Below the pieces are notes generated by a model that did no database searches, was not told where the DNA came from, and was given only the letters and a program-made list of their open reading frames with translations. A stretch of 64,000 nucleotides of DNA from Luzula sylvatica (lineage: Eukaryota > Streptophyta > Magnoliopsida > Poales > Juncaceae), in contig OX326957.1 of NCBI GenBank assembly GCA_946800325.1, forward strand, positions 52,447,798 to 52,511,797. Direction: 5' to 3'. Of this stretch, positions 44,410 to 55,969 are shown piece by piece. The stretch's first letter is position 1, and each line of letters opens with the position of its first letter. Position numbers and translations under genes: made by a program.

Positions 44410-46695
44410 TCAATCGATCGTGCGATAGATCACGACAAAGCAGGGCAAGATCGCCTTTGGATTCATCACAAACATTTCTTCAAGATTCGAGTCGCTTGCG
44501 ACGGAATCGTATCCCTCCCCGTCTCCACACTCCTCAACTTCCCCGCCACTTTCGGCACGCTTGACTCTTCCTGCTATTACTCTACACACAATCATCGCTT
44601 TGCAAACACCAGCGAAGTTATCAGATGGACTTATCGCATCTTGAGCTCCCTTCTTAGAAGGCAACGTGAAGCTCATTCTATTGGAGACGGACAAATTATC
44701 CGATGCATTTAACACATCGTGGGCACGTACAATGTTAGCGGTCGTCCTAACGCCATTCTGAACCGACATAGTAAAATTCGGTTTATTAACACCGGTCAAA
44801 GTAATATCCAACGAAGTAAACGCATCGTGGGCACGTCCACTGCTTGCAGTTGTCCTCACGCCATTTTGACCAGGCGGAGTGAACCCGTGACGGATGGCCG
44901 AACAGACACCGCAGACAGATGAACCACACAGTGAGTTAGAACCGTTAAGGCCCAGGGCACAACTGATCGAAGCAGGGAGGAAACGTAGTAACTCGTTGCC
45001 ATCTGCGGCTGCACGGGCAGACGATCTAGATTTGACTGCGGCTCGATGAGCCTCGAAACGGGCTAGGGTTCTAGAGGAGTTGTGGATTTTGAGGATTCGA
45101 TCCACGTGGCACATGGATCTGGGTTGGCTCCGCGGGTGCTCTTGGTGTTGCCAGCTAGATTTGAAAATGATGTCCACTATGTTTCGGCCTGAATCCTCGG
45201 GCCCTAACTCCGACACTGTGCGGATGAACATCACATTATACATTAGAATGATTTAAGATTATAATTATCACTAATAACTACCCAATTTGTAGTTAATTAA
45301 GAAGTTATTGGAGATATAGTTCAATAAGAAAAACTTCAGTTTTATATTGTTTATTTAAGAATCATGCAAATAAATATAGTTGGTCAAATATTGCTTAAGG
45401 AAAAAAGGAATATATGATAGGGTCAACTAGTAACGTCATCATTTATGCGCTACTATTTTTCAAGTAGATAGTAGATAAAAAAGTTAGAATTTCCACAGTA
45501 TTATCTGAAACCGAAACTAAATGCTATCATAAATCAAATGTCAGTCATCTATGATTTCCTTTCTAAATTTTTCATGGTACGACTTGACCATATTTGAAAG
45601 TAACTTAAAGGCAAAATGTGGACCTGAATCAACTATTCAAATCAATAAGGACATTCAAACAGATCATTAATGTTTCTATCAACCACCATTCCAATATTTT
45701 CTTTCTGTGGTGACTACTAAAAATACTGCAATTTTAAGAAGTAGAAATTAAGGAAAATAAATAAATTAAAACAAATTAGGGTTAAATTATCAAAAGTTAC
45801 CAGCATGGCGTATTGCTTGATGATGCTCTAAGCTTTCTGGTTTAGTGAAAACCTCTCCACACTCTGAGCATTGACAAAGAGCTCTTGGCCTTGGATACCT
45901 CCTGCCATTTTTACATTTTCAACCTTGTTAATCACATAATTATATTTTTGGTTAAGCTTCAAGCAGACCAGAAGAATAATCAGTCTTTAAAAAATTACTT
46001 TGACAAAAGTAGAAGAATCATATCTCAGTTCTCACATGATAACATCCTTAATTTTTTTATATCAATGTTAACTCTAATCATGATAGATCTTATTGATTGC
46101 AACAATCAAAACAACATTGGCAAAATAAACCTTGTAAAAAAACAAATTACATAAATGGTGTTTACCTGGACATAGGCTCTACAGATATGGCACGACACTC
46201 GACACAACCGGTCAACCCCCTCAATGGCATCCCTCCGCCACCGCATCCACCGCCTTGCGATCGATCCTGCGTCATTCTTCTGTTTCGCACGTTCCTCGCA
46301 AGAGGTTGAGTTTCTTTATAAACAGAGGAACCAATCGAATCAACCGAAGCTGCCGAAGCCGAGTCCGTGTTATCTGGTCGATGGACAACTCGAGTGTTGC
46401 CATGAACCACATCACGAATGGCACAAAGAGAAGAACCACATATGCGAGTGTTGGTGGTGCTGGTGGCGGTGACGTTGCGAGAAGGGATTGGTGATTTGTT
46501 GGTCGAGGGGGAAATGACGTGGACGGCGGAGAGAGCTTTGCAGCTTAAGAGGGACTTGAAGTGTTCCCATGAGGAGACTGGTTGGGGTTGAGGACGTGGT
46601 GGCGGTACTGATTTTTTTTGTCGATGACGGTGCGTGTGGTGGTGTTGCTGGTGAGATTGGTGGTCTGAGGAGGGAAGGAGAGTTTTTACCGCCAT
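44410..46695 (-). CDS. C2H2-type zinc-finger protein (At1g75710-like), 478 aa
   Basis: Putative nuclear DNA- or RNA-binding protein with one zinc finger. Three exons on the minus strand: 46695-46166, 45901-45801, 45215-44410. The N-terminus is rich in His, Gln and Pro (residues 13-40), then SWEHFKSLLSCKALSAVHVI. The finger lies at ~188-209 with C-x2-C-x12-H-x4-H (CSECGEVFTKPESLEHHQAI, RH). The plant family block VSELGPEDSGRNIVDIIFKS follows, then VDRILKIHN, ADGNELLRF, CALGLNGSNSLC and the C-terminal KAMIVCRVIAGRVKR and AILPCFVVI. Odd: between CSAIRHGF and KAMIVC, a 36-residue unit starting QNGVRTTA is repeated (residues ~327 and ~363) with a degenerate third copy. Family members I remember have a single such unit. 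Splice phases all fit. Confidence 0.9.
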
Positions 46696-47913
46696 TAGAG
46701 TCTAGCTCTTTCTTTCTCTCTTCCTCCCTGTTTGGAAGTCTAAGCCGGAAAAAGAAGAGAGTGTGGTTATGTTTCCCTCTCTTTTTCAGTTCTCTATATA
46801 AGCTGGTTTTACTGTTTAACATGTCATTATGCATATATTTCCCTGATAATATGCATAATTAGTTACAAACCTTTCTCCAAGTCATCAAAGAAGTTTCCTC
46901 TAAAAATTTCAAGGTGTTTTTGCATAAATACCCCTGTAGAACTATTAATGGAGGTCCACTTCTGCTCTGCACATAATTTAATGGATCAACGAGACTACTT
47001 TTGTATATATAAAATATAATAATATTCATTCAACTCATCATTTTAGTATGAATAAGCAATGAGCATAATATTGGATCTGGCAGTAATTAAGGCACACTCA
47101 AGATTGTATCAATAAATAATAAATGTGGTCGTCTCTTGGCTGGTGTCATGTTTAAACCTTGTCTTTCAAAATATATCTTGGAAACACGAAATTACTTGAA
47201 TATAGTTTTCATATTTTTTTTTTTCTGAGTATAGTTAAATTGGTTGTTAAGAAGAGAAGTGTTTGGAATGGAGACACAGCATGGAAGGAGGTTGTGTTAG
47301 GTTAGAAAGATTATAATTGGTTTTGTTGGATCGAAATATGATTAATTAATTAATTATTTCCAAGTAAGATGAGCTGCTAGAAGTAGAACCTAATTAAGAC
47401 CTACTAATAATAATAACTACATTTTTTATTCATTGTGGTCCAACATAATCTTCTACGGATTTCTTTTTCTCAGATCTATTATTAACGATTTAATTTAAGT
47501 TTTTTAGCTCAATATTTCATAATTTGGTAATAACATAAAACTATTTTTTTTTTATTTTTCTGATCATTATAATAGTTGGAAGATCATTAATCAAGTAAGT
47601 ACTCCATGTTAATAATGTGGGGTGCTTAATTAATTAGGCTAATAAATATAAGATAAGATTTGGCGTGATATGAAGTGAGTAATATTAAATAGGGTTAACT
47701 AGATGGTGAGATGAGAACATGAATTGAGGATATCAAGGACACTCGTGAATGATTCACGAGGACCTACAATATAATTATACTGATTTCATTTTCATTAATC
47801 CCCGTCTATTACTCTAATTGAAAACCAAATACACTTCATTTCATTTATGTTTGAAAATTATACCCTAATTAACAACTTAAATGCATGCAATTATCAAAAA
47901 ACAGGACATCGAA
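46696..47913. other. Promoter side of the zinc-finger gene and intergenic DNA
   Basis: About 1.2 kb upstream of the C2H2 gene. TATATAAG at 46795-46802 (TATATAGAGAAC on the other strand) may serve as its TATA region. The rest is AT-rich with no gene. Confidence 0.45.
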
Positions 47914-48997
47914 TAGGGATGTCAATGGGTTGAATAATATCCGTGTCCGACCCAAACGGGTCGGATAATACCCGATCCGTGGGTCGGGTATTTTACCCGA
48001 TTAAAAATATCCGGCACGGATACAGATAGGGTATGAGTGAGATCGTACCTGATCCATGGGTATATCTAGGGGTGTACGTATACCGGGTTGGGCGGGTTCT
48101 TATCGAAGCTATAACCCAACCCACTTAGAACGGGTTTCTATTTTTCCAACCCAACCCAACCCATGATACTTATAAAAATTTCGAAACCCAACATAACCGG
48201 GTTGGGCGGGTTGGGCGGGTTAGCCGGGTTTTTTTTGCCGATTATATACTATATAGATATGTATTCGATTATTCATATGTAACCAAAAAAATATTGAATA
48301 AAAACTATATTTTTTGATTAAATCATCAAAATTATTTAACAAACACATGAATCACAATTGAAAAATAACTTATAATTTAATTAAACCATATAATATCACA
48401 AACACTCAATTCGATGGTACCAATTGTACTTGATTCATATAATATAACATTAATTAAGTAAATGAGAACTCTAAATTTATGTCCCGTGAAGAAGTTTTAT
48501 GTTGTTAGTTTATTTATTTCAACTTCATATACTTCCGGCGTGACGAAAATAAAAGAAAGGATTTCATCATGTTATTGACTATTGAGTTTTGTTACGAACT
48601 TGTTGTTAGTAATTTAGTGGACTTGTGGTTGTGTGTTATTGGATTATTAATTGAAGTGAAGAAAAACTAAGTCTAGCTTATGTTAAACTAATGTAAAGGA
48701 TAAATATGATAATTAATTTTCTAAAATATTAGAGATATAAATAAATTTTTCATAATTAATTGAAAATTTGATAGTCTATGGGCTGGGTTGGGTTAATCCG
48801 GGTTTTTAATTTCAAATCCACAACCCGACCCACAAAAACCAGGTCGGTCCGGGTCGGTCCGGGTCCCGACTAAATAATTTTGAAACCCGCAAAAACGGGT
48901 TGGTCCGGGTCGGATTGGGCGGGATAGGCGGGTTAGAGAAATTTATGTACACCCCTAGGTATATCCGACCCAAACCCGATGCTTATTAACTCTAGTT
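47914..48997. mobile_element. Outer hAT-type MITE interrupted by another hAT element
   Basis: Starts TAGGGATGTCAATGGGTTG, the well-known terminus of a plant hAT MITE family, followed by GGGTCGGATAATACCCGATCC-type palindromic words. After the inner element ends, the right arm continues CCGACCCAAACCCGATG and closes with a diverged end near CTCTAG (about 48997). The outer duplication is not clear. Confidence 0.5.
48067..48957. mobile_element. Inner hAT element, 891 bp, perfect 8-bp duplication
   Basis: Ends TAGGGGTGTACGTATA and (reverse complement) TAGGGGTGTACATAAA. The 8-bp flank GGTATATC is identical on both sides (48059-48066, 48958-48965). Subterminal CCGGGTTGGGCGGGTT words occur directly near the left end and in GGGTCGGTCC form near the right. 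No transposase. It split an older hAT MITE. Confidence 0.85.
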
Positions 48998-50389
48998 ATA
49001 TCAATATTTGAATATTTTTTACTATTTTGTTGTTGTTTTTTAATGATTTTAATATATTTTTCTACAATTTTTATTATACAGTTTATTTTTTATTTTTTCT
49101 ACTTGTCATGTAAATAAAAGTAAAAAAAAATAAACTCCTAGATTCTATGTATGTATTTATTTTTTGCTTTTGACTATTATTTCATTTTTGTTCTAATTTT
49201 AGTTTTAATATACAATTTCAGCTTAAATTTTTTGTCATGTATTTTTTGTCATGTAAATTTTTTGTCATGTAAATACAAGTTAACAAGGGTATTTTGGGTA
49301 TTTTCAGTCATTTAACTTAAATAATAATCAATACAATGCTCCAAAAAAAAACTAATTCAATTGAAAACATGTAATTAATTATAAATTTGCAAAATATCTT
49401 TTTGAAAAGTTAGAATCACCATTTGAATTTATTGGACCATTTTCTATATATGTATGATAAATACTTTTAATTTTGTCTAGTATTAATTGATAATAATACA
49501 TTCGAATTTTGCCAAAAGTGATTATTCGTTGACAAATATGTAAAATATTTTTTTAAAAAATGATCTATCATAAAAAAAATATCTATCAAACTTCGCATAT
49601 CTTATGTACACGTATCATTTACTCTTAAACAAAATTGTTTTGCCTAGAGTATTATTACTTTAAATATATTATCAAAATAAAATTTGTTTCTTTCAATTAT
49701 GAAGAAGATATCTTTCGACTAATTTGGAATTAGGAAAAAGTATGAGTTAGTCTTCAAATCATCATGTCATTGATCAACAAAATACCATGGAACAAAAAAA
49801 TTTGTTATTTATTATTAAAGTTAGGTTGTGGTCACGATCATATTTGTTTAACCTAGATAATCATGATGTTTATAAAGGCTAATTATGTTTACAAATTACA
49901 AATTATGTTGCTAGTGTACTGTATTAGAAGATGTAAATTCAATGAATTTCTCAACAACAATTTTTTTTATCAATAGACGCATAGTCGTGTTAGTTGAGTG
50001 TGAGACAAAAAAAAAATATATGTTGTGATGAACATGACCGTCCATAGAGGCTGCTAATGAGGTCCGGATCTAGAATCCGAAATTTTAGAGAGGTCCAACA
50101 TACAATAACATTCTATACACAACATACACACTATTGGATTGAATTTTTCATGTTGAATAATTAATTAATTTTCTTATTACTTATGCATGAAGAAATAGAG
50201 GCTTTATCGAACATCAAATGGAGAGAATGAGATAGTTAATGATTGGGCTAAACTTATACTAGCCAACTTTATAAGTCGGCATCCAAATCCATATCATATT
50301 ACTCTAGATAATAATTACTCTAGATATCTCTACAGTGTATAAGTTCGGTTAATTAACTAGGATATTCTAAGCAATATGTAAACCGACTG
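48998..50389. other. Intergenic, AT-rich; traces of transposons only
   Basis: No gene. TTTTGTCATGTA repeats three times near 49230-49275. GAGGTCCGGATCTAGAATCC at 50060 resembles the hAT-type sequence at 13683 and 36728. The stretch 50090-50140 is similar to 50595-50635, so the LTR-like piece between them may be an insertion. Confidence 0.45.
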
Positions 50390-50581
50390 TTGAGGAATGT
50401 AAATAGAGCAAGAGGCATGTAATCTATCCATGCACCTAAAATAGAAAGTAAGGAACAATAGAAAGAAATAGATTTATAGAGAGAAAAATTAAGAGAGAGA
50501 AAAGTGAGTATTGTATGTAAGTTTGTAATATCTTTTCCATTAATAGTTTTTGAAAATTATTTCGCTACGTAAATTCCAACA
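50390..50581 (+). mobile_element. Possible solo LTR
   Basis: Begins TGTTGAGGAATG and ends ATTCCAACA (TG..CA form), contains GAGAGAGAAAAGTGAGTATTG and a TAATAG-type end, typical in layout of copia LTRs. No flanking 5-bp duplication could be read, so confidence is low. Confidence 0.35.
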
Positions 50582-50941
50582 ATTCAAAATCGGACCCATT
50601 ATAACATTTTATATATAGTACGCATTATTGGATCAAAGGCGGACCCGTTATAGACTACTAAGTACTATAAGAAAAACGGACTTATTATCAACATGTTTGT
50701 TGACAGACCCATTTGCGACCCGTTTGAAAAAATGAACCCGTCAAGTCATTTTCATCCCTCCTCTCTCATTATCTGTCGTACCCAAACCCTTCCCTTGTCG
50801 AAATGCAGTTACATCCACTAACTTATGCTCTCACTCGAACTTAGATATTCGAGCCGTTGATCTAATAACTACCTATTACAGATGAGCCATTAATCTCATA
50901 AATACACGTTGTACCACACATTTCAGTCCAATAATCACTAA

Positions 50942-51150
50942 CTAAACACAAATAAGAATAAATTCTTCATTCACTGTAGTAGGTTGGTAGCCCAAACTCT
51001 TCTTGAAACCCTTGAGACTGGAGAGCCTCAACGGCCTGTAATCCTCTCCAGTTTTGTTAATAACGGGAATGTCCATCATTTTCTTCAAATAACTCTTAAG
51101 AGCCCCCTTCAAGTGAAAGAGGGGTCGTGAGCACCTATATTGCCGATATA
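50942..51150 (-). other. Orphan coding-like frame next to copia remnant, about 70 codons
   Basis: On the minus strand one frame stays open with coding-like composition: LFHLKGALKSYLKKMMDIPV, then NKTGEDYRPLRLSSLKGF, then GYQPTTVNE and a stop at 50942. It directly follows the copia pol remnant across a purine-rich GAAGGGGGC that could be the polypurine tract. I do not recognise the protein. It could be a host gene piece or the transposon's own LTR-proximal sequence. Confidence 0.35.
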
Positions 51151-51535
51151 AATAGTTGAGAATAGAATAAAACGAGTCGTAGACAGACCTTCGTCAAGGT
51201 ATCGATCAATTGATCTTGGTTAAAATGTGTCCGACAAATGTTTCGAAGCAACCTTTTTCCTCACAAAATGACTATCGGTTTATATGTACTTGATACAGAC
51301 ATCAAATACAGGATTTTAGGCAAGATATGTTGCTCCAATGTTAATCATAATAGTATTGGAGGGTGAGTTAATGGTTGTTGAAGCTCACACAGGAAATACT
51401 GCAACCATAGTGCCTCAGAGGTTGCTAAAGCTAGAGTTTTATACTCAAGCCTCGGTGCTAGACCGAGAAATAATAGGTTGTTTTTTTGAAGACCATGATG
51501 TTGGGAATTGCTGCATTCATGTACCATACATGATG
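51150..51535 (-). pseudogene. Ty1/copia pol remnant (RNase H and C-terminus)
   Basis: Minus-strand frames show WSSKKQPIISRSSTEA, EYKTLALATSEALWLQYFL, NIGATYLA and DQLIDTLTK in the order expected for the end of copia polyprotein (RNase H and the DQxADxFTK motif). Several stops and frameshifts break it. A plus-strand open frame at 51338-51538 is its shadow. Confidence 0.8.
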
Positions 51536-52530
51536 TAGCGGAAATGCGGGATTTTCGTGATCTAGGATCTCGTTTCGATATAATTCGTATACAGAAGTAA
51601 GAGTTTAAGTCATACATTCACCAAATTGCTAGTGAACGACGAGTCGAAGTGTTATTTTTCTGTCTAGCACGTTCTCCTCCGAGTTGAACCGCGTGATTGA
51701 TCACAAGCCTCATTACTGGAAGACTTTTTCTCGTAATCCACTTTGAATTTGACTTCACCGATGTAGAATGATTGACTTGGCGAGAGAAACACGTTTTTTG
51801 GATATATACATATATATATGGATAAGATTTAGTGAAAAGAACACCTTCTGAAACATAAAAACTGTATGCCCTATTTTACTATTATGTAAAAACGAAATTG
51901 ATAAATCTTTCCACTGAATTCGAGCCTTCACAAAAATTGTAGATAATCTAATTATATTTTCAACGCAATTCGGATCAACACAATTAGAATTCGGACCCGA
52001 AAATTATGATGGTTTTACTAACTATATGTAAAACTGTCGCAACCTTTCGGCGTTCCATTAAAACGAACATGATAAATCGTTCAAATGGACAATAAATCTT
52101 CGTGAAAGTTCTAAATAAACTCATTATCTAACCAACATAATTTTTACATCCAAATTGGAGTTACTATGTGAAAGTTATGACAGTTTAACTAAAATATATT
52201 TGAACTGATTTTTCTAATTTTTATAGATTGATATTATCTTATTATCTTATATATATTAACTCTCTGTGTCTCTTCTAATCGATTGAATAATTATCCATTC
52301 TTATCTTGGTTTGGAGAAGAAGAAAAAAGAGACATTTAGGATTTTGATCTTCGGCCAAAATTTTGAGGAGTGTCATTCCACGAAGCAAGACAAAAGACAA
52401 ACGCGTCAACCCTGCAGTGTTCATGATATGTCAAAAACATTGGTCCTAGGTCTAGGAAATTACGTTTTGTCTGTTCGTCTTGGTCACTTACATGCTTTAC
52501 ATTCATCGTCCTGTTTGATATACATATTGA
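51536..52530. other. Intergenic, nothing recognised
   Basis: About 1 kb with slightly higher GC than its surroundings. The open frame at 52311-52544 has no family. It may be worn transposon DNA. Confidence 0.45.
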
Positions 52531-52945
52531 TTTTTTTTTTTTGAGGGGTTGGCAATTCCCACCAAGAAGCTTGTATTAAAAAGAGAAATAATTTACATGG
52601 TAGTTAGCACGAAAGTTACTCGATTATAAAGAAAAGTTAGCTACCAATCTTTCCTTCCTATTTACTTCATGCTATGAGGTCTTGTAGGATGTTTTGGACT
52701 CGTATGCTTGGTGTCCTCATTTTGCTTTGGAAGATTCGAAGATTACGTTTTTTTCAAATATTTCATAATGTGGCTAGCCAAAGAATGTCGCATCGTTCCC
52801 TAAGCTCTTTATGGACGACATCTCTCAAATTATTCCACGCTTGTAAGGTTGTTGTATCTTTCCAAATATTACATATTGATGACTTTAACATTACCCGCTG
52901 GGAGAATATGGAGTACTTGAAATGAATAATGTATTTGCCAAACAA
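52531..52945 (-). mobile_element. 5'-truncated LINE, 3' end with poly(A)
   Basis: On the minus strand: NIWKDTTTLQAWNNLRDVVH, ELRERCDILWLATL, KKRNLRIFQSK and QNILQDLIA, the usual C-terminus of plant L1-clade reverse transcriptase proteins, with two in-frame stops. About 110 bp of 3' UTR follow (GCTTCTTGGTGGGAATT), then a 12-13-base poly(A), seen as T at 52531-52543. Only the last ~400 bp were inserted or kept. Confidence 0.68.
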
Positions 52946-54375
52946 TTCAGGTTAGTGTAAATGCTAATGTATGTATTAAACATTGTTTGTTTATTATTAT
53001 ATTGATTAATATATCATAGAATATTACGTGTATGTATTTGATATAAATATAAATATATCTTATATTAAATAAAGTATTAGTTGTTTAGATGTCATTATAA
53101 TACGTAATTATGATAATGAAACGTCAAACTAAAAATATACAATCGTAATCATTCATAGTCATATATATAATGTTTATATTGGATAAGACATGTTTGAGAT
53201 AGTATTTATACTATGTCGTCTATTTCCTTATTAATTCTGCTCTGTGGAAAAAGGCCAGTTTTTACCTTCTTCTTCATTTTTTTGTTGTTGTAAAAATCAG
53301 TGTAAATTAAAAACAGATAAAAAAAAACTCTGTAAATACTTTTAGAAAAAATGTGCTGTCACTCCCCATTAATATCTCCTCAACCTATTAATGTGTTGAC
53401 AATGACTAATAAATATATTAAATGTTAAATTGTATTAAATAGTAAATCATGATAAATGACAAACTGTATTAATTACACGATGAACCATATTTATTAGGTG
53501 GTAAACGAAATTATTAAAAAATAATTTGGTTTAGTTAATTTTTTTATTATATTTAATTTTACATGATAAGTCATATTTTTTTTAACAAACATTTAATTAT
53601 TTTATCTTCAATTTTTTTTTAAAAAAACAAAATATTTTCATTTGTATTTTGTAGATTTTTGCGAAATTATTATTTTTATTTTTGTACTTATATTTTTGTT
53701 AACTTTTATGATAGTTTTATTTTGTAAAAATTTAAACAAACTCTAATTTAGGTGTGAAACGGTGGAAATGAGTACGTGTATCCGTTTTAACACATGTTAA
53801 ACTGCGAAAATCAGTCATGTGTATCTTTTATCATATGTTAAACGGTGGATTAATTCTGCCCAATACTTAGTATTTCCAAATTTCCAAATTTAGATTTGAT
53901 TAATTATTTTTCACTCGAGTCAGTTAAGTATATTTATTATTGAAACATAAAAATGAAGTTGATAAAATTAAAATAAACTTGATAATAATAATAATAAAAA
54001 CTTGATATTTTTAATATACATGCCAACACATCAAGCATCTAGGTGAATTGTATGAGGAATGAGTATCACTCATACTTTTATACATGAAATGTATACTTGG
54101 AAGGGAGCTTTAATGTCCTCACCAAATTTGTTAACTTAGAATTTTTTTGGTCTCATATTCGACTGACTTGGCCGTGACCTCATAATGCAGTTGGTTGAAG
54201 TGTGTAACACAATAAAATCATATGTTTGAAATATTGTGATTTTGACTTTTGAGTCTCGTCGATATCATAATAAAAAAAAATTCAACAACCACAGATAGGA
54301 TTCCATTCAAAACAAAAAGAATCCTCACCAAATTACTCTAAAATATAAAAAAACTCAAATACATACATAAATATA
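52946..54375. other. Intergenic, AT-rich, no gene
   Basis: 53340-53880 contains ATTAAATAGTAAA- and TTAAACGGTG-type words, a possible old MITE. 54169-54282 looks like a tRNA-derived SINE: TGCAGTTGGTTGAAG (A-box-like), TATGTTTGAAATATTG (B-box-like) and a short poly(A) at 54270-54280, weakly supported. Confidence 0.4.
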
Positions 54376-54776
54376 GAGAAAAGTCTGATTTTGGTCCCTG
54401 AAAAATACCAAAATGTTCAATTTGCCTCCTGACATTTTTTTTGGGACATTTTGCCTCCCAATCTTTCAATTTTGTTCATTCTGCCCCCCAAATTTTTTAA
54501 TTTGGTTCAATATGCCCCTTCCGTCTAAATTTGCCGTTAAATGGGTGTCAGTTAATTTGGGGGGCAAAATGAACAAATTTGACACACATTGAACAGTAAA
54601 ATAACACCAATTTAACGGCAAAATTAGACGGAAGGGGCATATTGAACCAAATTAAAAAATTTGGGGGACAGAATGAACAAAATTGAAAGATTGGGGGGCA
54701 AAATGACCCAAAAAAAATGTCAGGGGGCAAATTGAACATTTCGGTATTTTTCAGAGACCAAAATCAGATTTTTCTC
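54376..54776. mobile_element. Near-perfect foldback MITE, 401 bp, 9-bp duplication
   Basis: The two halves are almost fully complementary: GTCTGATTTTGGTCCCTGAA pairs with the end TTCAGAGACCAAAATCAGA. AATTTGCCTCCTGAC, ATTTTGCCTCCCAATC and TTCCGTCTAA each have partners in the other half. The 9-bp flank ATAAATATA is identical (54367-54375, 54777-54785), as for Mutator-type insertions. The loop is short. Transcribed, it would form a hairpin stem of about 150-190 bp. Confidence 0.9.
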
Positions 54777-54785
54777 ATAAATATA

Positions 54786-55969
54786 AATGTAAGATTTTGT
54801 ATATATGTTAATCTTGTTACTTGCGTGAATAATGAAAACAAAATTATCTTCGGAATGGACTAATGGCCTAATGGGTTTTTTCTAGTCTGCATGGAATATG
54901 GTAATAGTCAATAGACACAATGATTATGAACATGAACCTAATTTCGTGCAGAGACCAGACCGTATATCTCCATTTTTATCAACTAGGATGTACTTTTCTT
55001 TTTTTTCTTTTTTGATATTTTAGCCCGTAGGCCCAACTAGGATGTACTTTGCTTTGCTTCGGAAGTATCAAGTATGTTTATGACATAATCTCATCATTTT
55101 CTTAAAAATAGGAAAAATGATAATTAATAATTTTATAAAATATTCTTGCAATGATCTAATTACCAAGCCTCCAGAGACCAATAAAAGACAAGGATTAACC
55201 AGTTTTGTATGTAGTTATATAATGACGAGCAGAGACGGATCTTACTAGGGGTCAGGAAGGACGATCGTCTCATTCCAAGATTTTCATCGAACATTATATA
55301 TATTTAGTGATCTAATATATTTTATCAGTATAACAGTGTAAATTTTACTGTTTGTTTCTCCAAAAAAATTGTGCAGTGTAATTTCAGAATCAGTTTTTTC
55401 ATTTTGTCCAAAAAATCAGTTTTTTCAGAATCAGTTTCTCCAAAAAAATTGTGCAGTGTAATTTCAGAATCAGTTTTTTCATTTTGTCCACTCAAAAAAT
55501 TCTGTCAAAATTTGTCGCTGATTACGAGAATTTGGAGATCTAGTAGAAGATCCAAGTGAAGCAAAGGGGTGTGAATCTGTGGTTATGTTTTTTCATTGGT
55601 GTTTTTGCCCACTTGGAATGATTTAGATCCTCTCACTCCACAAACTTACAAACCACAAACATTTCATTTGGGTACCACATCACAAATTCATACTTTTCTC
55701 CACGTTTCCAAGTACATTGCATCTGCTAGAGGACAGAAAATTGTTAGGATCCAAATATAAAAAGTTTTAAATTATTACTATTTTATTCCTTCCTTAACTA
55801 AATATTTTGTTTGTTATATTATAAGGCCAATCCGGATTAAATAGAGTAAAAAGTTAACTGGGCCGTGTAAAAAGCCCATTAAAATTTATGAGCAAAATTA
55901 AATCCCAGGTTTAATAACAAGCGAAGTTCTTCCTCTAAACCCCCAAACCTTTCAGGACAACGAACAACA
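54786..55969. other. Intergenic upstream of TRM6
   Basis: Contains a hAT-like start (CAGAGACGGATCTTACTAGG at 55231) and a direct repeat of about 66 bp (TTTCTCCAAAAAAATTGTGC at 55356 and 55436). The last ~120 bp are the TRM6 promoter. Confidence 0.5.
55859..55878. promoter_or_regulatory. Two Site II elements in the TRM6 promoter
   Basis: TGGGCC (55859-55864) and AGCCCA (55873-55878) lie about 100 bp upstream of the ATG. TGGGCY (Site II) motifs are common in plant promoters of translation and mitochondrial genes, often in pairs. Confidence 0.5.

Noticed and set aside
46224..46494. Plus-strand frames over the C2H2 gene
   Set aside because: Antisense to exon 1 of the zinc-finger gene, which has consistent splice phases and conserved motifs.
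51338..51538. 66-codon plus-strand frame
   Set aside because: Antisense shadow of the copia RNase H remnant.
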